The position numbers and the translations under genes are program-made. From WHSW01 sp963846165 (GTDB lineage Bacteria > Actinomycetota > Thermoleophilia > Solirubrobacterales > 70-9), in contig CAWJUU010000005.1 of the NCBI GenBank assembly GCA_963846165.1, forward strand, positions 1,116,001 to 1,180,000: DNA of 64,000 nt, written 5' to 3'. A model generated the notes under the pieces. The model made no database searches, had not been told where the DNA came from, and saw only the letters and a program-made list of their open reading frames with translations. Below are positions 34,854 to 42,750 of this stretch, piece after piece. Numbering within the stretch: the stretch's first letter is position 1; the number at the start of each line of letters is the position of its first letter.

Positions 34854-35126
34854 ATGGAAGGAAGCGACCCCTTCGGCCTCTTCGGCGACCCCGACGAGCT
34901 CCGCGCGCGGCTCTCGGAGATGGCCGAGCAGATGCAGGGCGCGCAGAAGGTCGCCTGGGCCGACAACGCGATCAAGCTGGCCGTCGACATGACCGTCGCC
35001 GCGATCGCCCGGCTCGAGCTAACCGGCTCCAGCGACGAGCAGGCGATGCAGGTTCGCGACGCGATCCGGATCGTCTTTCCCGAGTCGGTCACCCTGGTGC
35101 GCGAAGCGCGCGAGGGTCTTCAGTAA
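34854..35126 (+). CDS. Small hypothetical protein
   Basis: 90 aa, mostly helical: DPFGLFGDPDELRARLSEMA, then NAIKLAVDMTVAAIARLEL and a C-terminal RIVFPESVTLVREAREGL. No membrane span or known family recognised. Probably leaderless from ATG 34,854. Confidence 0.6.
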   Translation: MEGSDPFGLFGDPDELRARLSEMAEQMQGAQKVAWADNAIKLAVDMTVAAIARLELTGSSDEQAMQVRDAIRIVFPESVTLVREAREGLQ

Positions 35127-35181
35127 CTCGGCACCTCCGGCGCGTCTCGCGCCACTCGCGCACGCCTAGTGTCGGCGGACC

Positions 35182-35814
35182 ATGCGCTGGCGAATCGAAT
35201 CGGGCGCGGCCACGGTCGAGCACGCCGGGCTATCGCTGCTGGTCGCGCTGCTGGCGATTGCGGCGATCGCGGCGATCGCGGCCGGTCCGGCCGAGAGCGG
35301 GCGCGAGCTCGGCTCGACTCTGGCGCGGAAGCTGCGCTGCGCCGCGGTCGGCCCGGGGCCGTGCTGGCGCGACCCGCTGACCGAGGCGTACGGGCGACCC
35401 GTGGCCGGCGCGGTTCGGGCGCTGGCGCCGCCACCTACGGCCATAGCTTCTCCGTCGGGGGCACTGGTGCCGGTCGACTTTCGTCGCTGTCGCTCGGCGA
35501 GCTGCGCGCTGCCCGGCGAGCGCCCGGGGCTGACCGCCTCAAACCGGCTGGTGACCGAGTTCGTCGCGGTCGAGGACCGTCGCCCCGGCGGCGGCCCGGT
35601 CGAGATCACCTACTGGCTCTACCGGCCGACGCTCGGTTGGGAGCGGGTGACGCGGCTGGCGTCGAGCGCCGACGTCGCCCGGCTGGCGAGCACCCCGCTG
35701 CTCGACTCGCAGATTCCGGCGCTTGTCTCCCTGGAGACGCTTGCCGGAGCCAACCACTACGACTTCGCCGACGCGGAGCAGCCACCCTGGCGCTGGGCGA
35801 TCGAGCGAGATTGA
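35182..35814 (+). CDS. Exported protein with pilin/TadE-like N-terminus
   Basis: A 210-aa protein. The N-terminus MRWRIESGAATVEHAGLSLL and the following hydrophobic stretch resemble type IVb pilin or TadE signal segments (G-x-ATVE-like prior to a hydrophobic helix). The rest is a soluble domain with paired Cys residues (LRCAAVGPGPCW and FRRCRSASC). No tad/flp genes are in the window, so a secretion-anchored role is only inferred. Its stop is two bases from the opposing gene's stop. Confidence 0.6.
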   Translation: MRWRIESGAATVEHAGLSLLVALLAIAAIAAIAAGPAESGRELGSTLARKLRCAAVGPGPCWRDPLTEAYGRPVAGAVRALAPPPTAIASPSGALVPVDFRRCRSASCALPGERPGLTASNRLVTEFVAVEDRRPGGGPVEITYWLYRPTLGWERVTRLASSADVARLASTPLLDSQIPALVSLETLAGANHYDFADAEQPPWRWAIERD

Positions 35815-35815
35815 C

Positions 35816-36736
35816 CTACCAATGCGCGTCGTGGTGCTCCATGACGCCGAAGGCGCGCTCGAGCGTCAGGCCGCCGGGAAGCGTGCCGGTGAAGCTGCCG
35901 AAAGGCTGACGATAGGAGTACTCGATCAGGGCGCGCTTCTCCTGCATCGAGCGCTCGCACTCGGCGCTGAACTCGAGCCGCCCGCCGTCGAGGGCGATCG
36001 CATCGAGGCCCTCGAAGGTCACCGGCGCCGGCTCGGAGAGATCGCCGTCGACCCAGATCGCGCGCTCGGAGAGCCGCGGCGGGTCGTTGATCCCGCTGAC
36101 CAGGTTCCAGCCCACGTCGCGACCGTCGGTCGTGCGCCCGACCCCCGCCGACCAGTCCCAGACCGTGTGGCCCGGGTGGTAGCCGCACGACTCGTCCTCG
36201 ACCCCGCGCGCTTCGGTGCGGATCCGGCGCTCGCCGACCCGCACGTCGCACTCGACCGGCACCACCCGCTTGCGCGTCCAGACGTAGCCGTCGCCCTCGC
36301 CCGTGGGGCAGACGGCCTCCGCCCAACCGGTTCCCTCCCCGACGCGGAGGAAGGCGCGCACCCGCTCGGCGCCGTCCTTGGCCGGGGCCTCGATTCGCAC
36401 CAGCGCGCCGCCCGCGTCGGGGGCCCAGTCGATCCGGCCCGTGTGCTCATCGTCCGCGTGCTCGGTCCAGACCTCGCCCCGCGCGATCGGCCCGAGCGTC
36501 CGCGTGTGCTCGCGCATCTCCCCCGACTCGCGGTCCCAGACCGCCCAGAACGTCTGCGCGACCGGCCCGACCCCGACCCGCGCCGCGCACAGCAGCAGCT
36601 CCTCCGAGAACACGCCGAGATAGCGCCAGCGCTTGCGCCACGACCCGTGGCGCCGCAGAGGCACCTTGTCGGGCGGCAGCGGCAGATCGGGTCGCCCGGG
36701 TCCGGGGCCGCGCCAGGGAAGGCCTTCGGTGCTCAT
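35816..36736 (-). CDS. DUF2804-family protein
   Basis: A 306-aa protein with the DUF2804 pattern: LGVFSEELLLCAARVGVG, VWDRESGEMREHTR, then DESCGYHPGHTVWDWSAGVG and GWNLVSGINDPP, and a C-terminal YRQPFGSFTGTLPGGL. Function unknown; the beta-rich fold recalls lipocalin-like hydroxyneurosporene synthase relatives. 6 bp downstream of the biotin carboxylase gene, so probably in its transcript. Confidence 0.75.
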   Translation of the reverse strand: MSTEGLPWRGPGPGRPDLPLPPDKVPLRRHGSWRKRWRYLGVFSEELLLCAARVGVGPVAQTFWAVWDRESGEMREHTRTLGPIARGEVWTEHADDEHTGRIDWAPDAGGALVRIEAPAKDGAERVRAFLRVGEGTGWAEAVCPTGEGDGYVWTRKRVVPVECDVRVGERRIRTEARGVEDESCGYHPGHTVWDWSAGVGRTTDGRDVGWNLVSGINDPPRLSERAIWVDGDLSEPAPVTFEGLDAIALDGGRLEFSAECERSMQEKRALIEYSYRQPFGSFTGTLPGGLTLERAFGVMEHHDAHW

Positions 36737-36742
36737 CTCGGG

Positions 36743-38518
36743 CTACTCGATCTTGCAGAGCTGGTCGCCGGCGTTGACCGCGGCTCCCTCGGAGAGCTTG
36801 AGCTCGCTCACCTTGCCGGCGCGGTGCGCGGTGATCTCGTTCTCCATTTTCATCGCTTCGATCACGCAGATCAGCGCGCCCGCCTCGACCTCGTCGCCGT
36901 CGGAGACCGCAAGCTTGAGGATCGTCCCCTGAAGCGGCGAGGCGAGGGCGGGTCCGGACGTCTCCCCGCCCGAGCCACCCCTGCGCTCACGCTTCGGCGG
37001 GCGTCGTCCGCCGGCCGCGGCCGCTGGAGCGGCGGGAGCCGCGGCACCGATCACCCTGACGCTGTGAAGGCGGCCGTCGACCTCGACCGAATAGGTCCGC
37101 TCGACGGCCTCCTCCGCCTCCCGTTCGCCGTCTGATTCCGACCCGCCCGCGGCCGAGGACGTGTCGGGCCGTGTTCCCTTTAGCCACTTCTTGTTCTCGG
37201 TCAGATCGCGACAGGTCTCGCCGTTGGCCCACTGCTCGGTGGCGAGGATCGCCCGGTGGAAGGGGATCAGCGTCTGCAGCGGCTCGATCTCGTACTCGCC
37301 CAGCGCGCGCAGCATCCGCGCCGTGGCGCGATTGCGGTCGGTGTCCCAGACGATCAGCTTGGCGACCATCGGGTCATAGAGCGGAGTCACCTCGGAGTCG
37401 GGCTCGACGCCCGAGTCGACACGGACGCCGGGGCCCGCGGGCTCGCGGTAGACGTCGATCCTCCCCGGCGCCGGGGCGAAGTTCTTGTGCGCGGCCTCGG
37501 CGTTGATCCGGCACTCGATCGCGTGCCCGCGCAGCTCGACCTCGTCCTGTGAGACAGAGAGCGGCTCGCCGGCGGCGATCAACACTTGCTCGCGCACGAT
37601 GTCGATCCCGGTCGCCATCTCGGTGACGCAATGCTCGACCTGGACCCGGGTGTTCATCTCGAGGAAGAAGTACTCGTCGCCGACCTGCATCCCCTCGACG
37701 GTGCCGGCACTGCGGTAGCCGACCGCCTCGGCGGCGTCGGTGGCGATCTTGCCGATCCGCTGGCGCATCGCGGCGTCGACGTGCGGCCCGGGCGCCTCCT
37801 CGATCAGCTTCTGGTGGCGGCGCTGGATCGAGCAGTCACGCTCGCCGAGATGGATCACGTTGCCATGCGAGTCGGCGAGCACCTGAACCTCGACGTGGCG
37901 CGGATCGTCGAGGTAGCGCTCGAGGTAGACGCGGTCGTCGGAGAAGAACTTCTCGCCCTCGCGGGCGGCGCCCTCGAAGGCCTCCGCGAGCTCCTCCTCG
38001 CTGCGGGCGACGCGGAACCCCTTGCCGCCACCGCCGCCCGCTGCCTTGCAGGCGACCGGGTAGCCGATCTCGGCGGCGGTCTTGGTCGCCGCCTCGACGT
38101 CGGGTGAGGGCTCGGTTGCTCCGGGGACGATCGGCACCCCGGCCTCGGCCATGATCTCGCGGGCGCGCGTCTTCGAGCCCATCGCCTCGATCGCACTCGC
38201 GGGCGGGCCGATGAAGGTGATCCCCGCCTCCTCGCAGGCCGCGGCGAAGCCGGCGTTTTCGGCCAGGAAGCCGTACCCGGGGTGGATCCCGGTGGCCCCG
38301 GCCTGTCCGGCAACCTCGAGGATCCGCTCGATCCTCAGGTAGCTCTCCGCCGGCGCGGGTGGTCCGAGCAGGAACGCCTCATCGGCCTCGCGCACGTGGG
38401 GAGCCGCGCGATCGGCCTCCGAGTAAACGCCCACGGAGGCGATTCCCATCTCCTCGAGCGTCCGCATGACCCTGATCGCGATCTCACCCCGGTTCGCGAC
38501 CAGGACCTTCTCGAACAT
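36743..38518 (-). CDS. Acyl-CoA carboxylase alpha chain (biotin carboxylase + BCCP)
   Basis: A 591-aa protein. Biotin carboxylase domain residues 1-445: VLVANRGEIAIRVMRTLEE, ATP-grasp GGGGGKGFRVA and EMNTRVQVEHCVTEMATG. An Ala/Pro-rich linker leads to a biotinyl domain with the lysine in EAMKMEN. It carboxylates its own biotin, which a separate carboxyltransferase (acetyl- or propionyl-CoA) uses; no such beta subunit is in the window. ATG 38,518 has TATCCT 9 nt upstream (38,528-38,533, minus strand). Confidence 0.88.
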   Translation of the reverse strand: MFEKVLVANRGEIAIRVMRTLEEMGIASVGVYSEADRAAPHVREADEAFLLGPPAPAESYLRIERILEVAGQAGATGIHPGYGFLAENAGFAAACEEAGITFIGPPASAIEAMGSKTRAREIMAEAGVPIVPGATEPSPDVEAATKTAAEIGYPVACKAAGGGGGKGFRVARSEEELAEAFEGAAREGEKFFSDDRVYLERYLDDPRHVEVQVLADSHGNVIHLGERDCSIQRRHQKLIEEAPGPHVDAAMRQRIGKIATDAAEAVGYRSAGTVEGMQVGDEYFFLEMNTRVQVEHCVTEMATGIDIVREQVLIAAGEPLSVSQDEVELRGHAIECRINAEAAHKNFAPAPGRIDVYREPAGPGVRVDSGVEPDSEVTPLYDPMVAKLIVWDTDRNRATARMLRALGEYEIEPLQTLIPFHRAILATEQWANGETCRDLTENKKWLKGTRPDTSSAAGGSESDGEREAEEAVERTYSVEVDGRLHSVRVIGAAAPAAPAAAAGGRRPPKRERRGGSGGETSGPALASPLQGTILKLAVSDGDEVEAGALICVIEAMKMENEITAHRAGKVSELKLSEGAAVNAGDQLCKIE

Positions 38519-38574
38519 AGGCGCGGGAGGATATTGGCCGTCCGCGGCGCCTGCGCACCGAGCACCGATGTTTG

Positions 38575-38621
38575 CGTGACCGCAATCACGGTAACCTTGA
38601 CATCGTGCGGTGTAACATCAC
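38575..38621. promoter_or_regulatory. Palindrome-rich divergent promoter region
   Basis: CGTGA/TCACG (38,575-38,590, 6-nt spacer) and CGTG/CACG (38,604-38,621) flank a TTGACA at 38,597-38,602. No convincing -10 lies 16-18 bp after that TTGACA. The region separates the carboxylase (-) and a membrane-protein gene (+), so a dimeric regulator may control both. Confidence 0.35.
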
Positions 38622-38685
38622 GCAGTGTCACAAGGACTGCAAAGGGACCTCCCTACAGCCGGATCCAGGCAGCTAAGGAGCCGCG

Positions 38686-40532
38686 ATGAACCCGACTGAC
38701 AGCGCCCCCGCGGGCGGCGCCGAGATCGCCGAGGTCGTCCTCGCCACCGGCGGCGCGATTATCGCCACCGCCGTACTGCTTTACCTCGGCTGGGCGCACC
38801 GCACCGGGCGCACCGATCTCCTCCGCCGCCTCTCGGAGTTCGCCGCGCGTGACACCGGCCTCGCCACGTGGGCGGCGCTGCCCTTGATCGTCGCCACCGG
38901 CTCGCTGCTGGTCGCCCTGGTCGGCATGTACTGGGACATCTCGCTGCACATCGACGACGGCCGCGACGCCGGTCCGCTCGCGAACCCGGCCCACTACCTG
39001 ATCCTCTTCGGCCTCTTCGGCATCTTCGCCGCCGGCTTCCTCGCGATCGTGCTCCCCGAGGTCCGCCCGAGCCCAGGCGCAGTGCGGATCAGCAAGGACT
39101 GGTACGCGCCGCTGGGCGGGATCGCGATGATGGCCTCGTCGGCCTTCGCCCTGATCGGCTTTCCGCTCGACGACCTATGGCACCGGATCTTCGGCCAGGA
39201 CGTGACCCTTTGGGGCCCGACACACCTGATGTTGATCGGCGGCGCCGGCCTGACCCTGATCGGAAGCTGCATCCTGATCGTCGAGGGCCGCCTAGCCCGC
39301 CGGCAATCGGCGCAGCTGGCGCACCACGTTCGCCCGGGGGCGACGCACGTTCGCCTTCGGCGGCCTGCTGATCGGGCTCTCGACCTTCCAGGCCGAGTTC
39401 GACTTCGGCGTGCCGCAGTTCAACCTCGTGCTCGAGCCGGTGATGCTCGCCTTTGCCGCCGGCGTCGCCCTCGTCGGCGCCCGGCTCTGGATCGGCCGAG
39501 GTGCCGCGATCGGCGCGGTGCTGTTCTTCGTCGTCATCCGTGGCGGCGTGGCGCTGCTCGTCGGCCCGGTGCTCGACGAGACCACCCCCCACCTGCCGCT
39601 GTACCTGGTCGAGGCCGCCTGCGTCGAGCTCGTCGTGCTCGCGGTCCCGGCTCGGCGCCCGTATGCCTTCGGCGCCCTCGCCGGTGGGCTGATCGGCACG
39701 GTCGGCTTCGCCACCGAGTCCGCGTGGTCGCAGATCTGGATGCCGTTCCCCTGGCCCGAGAACCTGATCGCCGATGCTTGGTTGCCGGTGCTCGTCACCG
39801 GTGTCGCCGCCGGGCTCATCGGCGCCTACCTGGCGAGCGCCCTGGTCTCGGCCGAGCTCGGTAAGGGCCTGACGCGCGAGAGCACGCCCGAGGGCATGCC
39901 CTCGATCCTGCCGGCCGCCGGCGCGCTGGCCGCGATCGTCGCTCGTCGTCGCGCTCAACGTCGGCGACTCGCCGGCCGCGGGCGTGCGCGGCAAGGTGAC
40001 GCTGCGCGAGGTCAGCCCGAGCCCGGGGCGCACCGCCGACGCCACGGTCAGGATCGAGCCAGGGTCCGCAACCGACGATGCGCGGTGGGTCAGCATGATC
40101 TCCTGGCAGGGCGGCGAGAAGCTTCATCTCGAGCACCTCGAGGAGTCCGCGCCCGGTGTCTATGAGACGAACGAGCCGGTCCCGGTCGACGGCACCTGGA
40201 AGGCGATGGTCCGCCTCCACAGCGGCGACTCGCTGCTCGGGCTGCCGATCTACCTGCCCGCGGATCGGGCGATCCCGGCCGAGGGCGTCCCGGCGACGGC
40301 GAGCTTCGATCGCGCCTTTGTCGACGAGACCGAGATCCTCCAGCGCGAGCTCAAGGACGACGTCCCCGGCCACCTGGCGCTGATCGGCTACCTCACGGTC
40401 GGCTCGATCGTGCTCGCGCTGCTCGTGCTGCTGGGCTGGGTCCTGCGGCGGCTCGGCGGCGCGCGCGGCGAGCCGCACCGCCCCGACCCGGCCAAGACGC
40501 ACGGCGTCGGCGCCCGCGAGGCGACAGCATGA
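38686..40532 (+). CDS. Large multi-pass membrane protein with extracytoplasmic C-terminal domain (frame broken)
   Basis: About 615 aa after correcting breaks near 39,345 and 39,944. Roughly ten membrane segments, e.g. EVVLATGGAIIATAVLLYLG and YLILFGLFGIFAAGFLAIVL, with a conserved-looking YWDISLHIDDGRD loop. After the second break, a beta-rich domain (KVTLREVSPSPGRTADATVR) and a final membrane anchor (HLALIGYLTVGSIVLALLVL). The C-terminal part recalls FixH/CopC-like domains, hinting at metal or redox work, but I cannot name the family. ATG 38,686 follows AAGGAG. Overlaps a 41-aa gene. Confidence 0.65.
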
Positions 40533-40654
40533 GCGCCCTTCTCCTCGCCCACGCCGGCCACTGGCTGACGACGATCGGCTTCGCGCTCGCGCCGCTGACC
40601 GTGATCGGCGGGGTGGTCGCGCTGGCGCTGGCCGAACGCCGGCGCTCGGGTTAG
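40529..40654 (+). CDS. 41-aa single-span membrane protein
   Basis: ATG 40,529 overlaps the upstream TGA (ATGA). The product has one hydrophobic helix (IGFALAPLTVIGGVVALALA) and a basic end (ERRRSG). Translational coupling and position suggest a small subunit of the membrane protein before it. Confidence 0.55.
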   Translation: MSALLLAHAGHWLTTIGFALAPLTVIGGVVALALAERRRSG

Positions 40655-40667
40655 CGGCGGCGGCTCA

Positions 40668-41965
40668 TCAGGCCGCCTTGAGCTCCGTCGCCCCGGTCCA
40701 GATCACCTGGTCGCGGCCGGGCCCGACGCCGACGAGGCTGATCGGGACGCCCGCGTAGTCGGAGATCGCGGCGAGGTAGTCGCGCGCCTCGCGCGGCAGG
40801 TCAGCATCGCTGCGAGCCCCGGTGATGTCCTCGTCCCAGCCCGGCAGCTCCTCGTACTCGGCGCTCGCGGTGTGCAGGATCGACTGGTGGTAGGGGAACT
40901 GGTCGAACACCGCGCCCTCGCTGCCGCGGTAACGGACGGCGACCCGCAGCGGGTCGAGCCCCGAGAGCACGTCAAGCTTCGTGATCGCGAGCGCCGAAAG
41001 GCGGTTGAGGCGCGTCGCGTAACGAAGCGCGACGCATCGAGCCAGCCGCAGCGCCGCTCGCGGCCGGTCGTGGTGCCGAACTCGTGACCCCGGTCGCGCA
41101 TGTGGGCGCCGACCTCGTCGTCGAGCTCGGTCGGGAACGGGCCGGCCCCGACCCTGGTCGTGTACGCCTTGCAGACGCCCCAGACCTCGTCGATGTCGGT
41201 CGGGCCGACGCCCGCTCCGACGCAGGCAGCGCCGGCGACCGGGTTCGACGAGGTGACGAACGGATAGGTGCCGTGGTCGAGGTCGAGCAGAGCCGCCTGG
41301 GCGCCCTCGAAGATCACCGTGCGGTCGGCGTCGAGCGCCTCCCAGCACAGCCGCGAGGTGTCGGCGATGTGCGGCTCGAGCCGGTGGCCGTAGCGCAGGT
41401 ACTCCTCGGTCATCGCGTGCAGGTCGAGCTTCGGATCGCGCGCGAACGGGCGCAGCGCCTGCTGCTTGGGCTCCAGCGCCGCCATGATCTTCTTGCGCAG
41501 GATCTTCGCGTCGAGCAGGTCCTGGACCCGGATTCCGAGGCGCGCCGACTTGTCCGCATAGCAGGGGCCGATACCGCGCTTGGTCGTCCCGATCTCGAGC
41601 TTGCCGAGCTTCGCCTCGCCCGCGGTGTCGAGCATCACGTGGTAGGGCATGATCAGGTGCGCGTTGGCCGAGAGCCGCAACCCGCCGACGTCGATCCGCC
41701 GCCGCCTCAGGCCCTCGATCTCCTCGATCAGCACCGAGGGGTCGACGACGACCCCGTTGCCAATCACGCAGGTCCTGCCCGGGTAGAGGATCCCCGACGG
41801 GATCAGGTGGAACTTGAAGGTCTCGCCGTCGCGGACGATCGTGTGGCCGGCGTTGTTGCCGCCCTGGAAGCGAACGACCATCTCGGCGCGCTCGGCGAGC
41901 AGGTCTACGACCTTGCCCTTGCCCTCGTCGCCCCACTGGGTCCCGATGATGACTATGCCCGGCAT
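40668..41965 (-). CDS. purA: Adenylosuccinate synthetase (frame broken)
   Basis: About 430 aa. It joins IMP and aspartate using GTP to make adenylosuccinate, the first committed step to AMP. IGTQWGDEGKGKVVD at residues 7-21 is the P-loop/catalytic Asp region; NNAGHTIV, the IMP loop GTTKRGIGPCYADK and EGAQAALLDLDHGTYPFVTSS are all present. A single-base break near 41,033 divides the protein: the N-terminal part ends GRERRCGWLD and the C-terminal part resumes ALRYATRLNRLSALAITKLDV, conserved in PurA. PurA is normally near-essential, so the break is most likely a sequence error. Confidence 0.92.
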
Positions 41966-42012
41966 TGCGGCGCTGATTATGGAGGGTGAAGGGCCGGCGC
42001 GCCCGCGGTGCC

Positions 42013-42750
42013 TCAGGCCACTCGGTAGCGCTGGTCCTCGCCGAACAACGGCAGCGGGTCGCCGCAGATCTCGACCAGGCGCGAGACCGTGCGCGGGCCG
42101 ATCTGCTGCTCGAGCTCGGGTTGGTCGAGGTTCGTGGTCACGACCACCGAGCGCTGCGACTGGTAGCGCTCGTCGACGATCGCGTAGAGCTGCTCGAGCA
42201 CCCAGTCGCTGCGCTTCTCGGCGCCGAGATCGTCGACGTGGAGCAGGTCGACCGAGGTCAGGCGCTCAAAGAACTCGAGGTAGGAGTCCTCGCCGGGCCC
42301 GGAGTCATAGGTGCGGCGAATTCGGGCCAGGAGGCGGGGCAGCGAGTAGATCGCGACCGTGCGACCGGCCTCGGCCGCGCACTTGGAGACGATCATCGCC
42401 AGCGTCGTCTTGCCGGTCCCGACGTCGCCCATCAACCAGAGGCCGCGGCCACGGGCGAGGTTGTCGTCGATCGCCTCGGTGAACTCGCGCACGGCGGCGA
42501 GCACGGTCGGGTTGATGCCGTCGTTGGCGGCGAGCTCGAAGCTGACGTCGCGAAACCGCCGCGGGATCACCGACGAGACACCGCCGGCCCGCCGCTTGGC
42601 CAACAGCGACTCGCGGCAGTCGCACGGCCGGGCGACGTTCTCGGGACCGATGATCCAGCCCGAGCCGTCGCAGACGCCGAGCTTGCAAGCGGGCCGGTCG
42701 CCGAGCTCGGCGCTGGCCAGGCGCGCCGGGCGTCGCCGCGGCTCGCTCAC
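42013..42750 (-). CDS. DnaC/DnaI-like helicase loader ATPase
   Basis: A 245-aa AAA+ protein. An N-terminal Cys cluster (C22, C27, C43, C45) could bind zinc as in DnaI. Walker A is GDVGTGKTTL (108-117), Walker B VDLLHVDDLGAE, sensor I VVVTTNLDQPELE, and an Arg-finger-like region in SRLVEICG follows. ATG 42,750 overlaps the dnaB stop (42,747), consistent with co-production of the replicative helicase and its loader. IstB-type transposition helpers share the fold, but no transposase is nearby. Confidence 0.82.
   Translation of the reverse strand: MSEPRRRPARLASAELGDRPACKLGVCDGSGWIIGPENVARPCDCRESLLAKRRAGGVSSVIPRRFRDVSFELAANDGINPTVLAAVREFTEAIDDNLARGRGLWLMGDVGTGKTTLAMIVSKCAAEAGRTVAIYSLPRLLARIRRTYDSGPGEDSYLEFFERLTSVDLLHVDDLGAEKRSDWVLEQLYAIVDERYQSQRSVVVTTNLDQPELEQQIGPRTVSRLVEICGDPLPLFGEDQRYRVA

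Noticed and set aside
38597..38602. TTGACA as a -35 element
   Set aside because: No -10-like sequence at 16-18 bp spacing on the plus strand; ACGCAG occupies that place.
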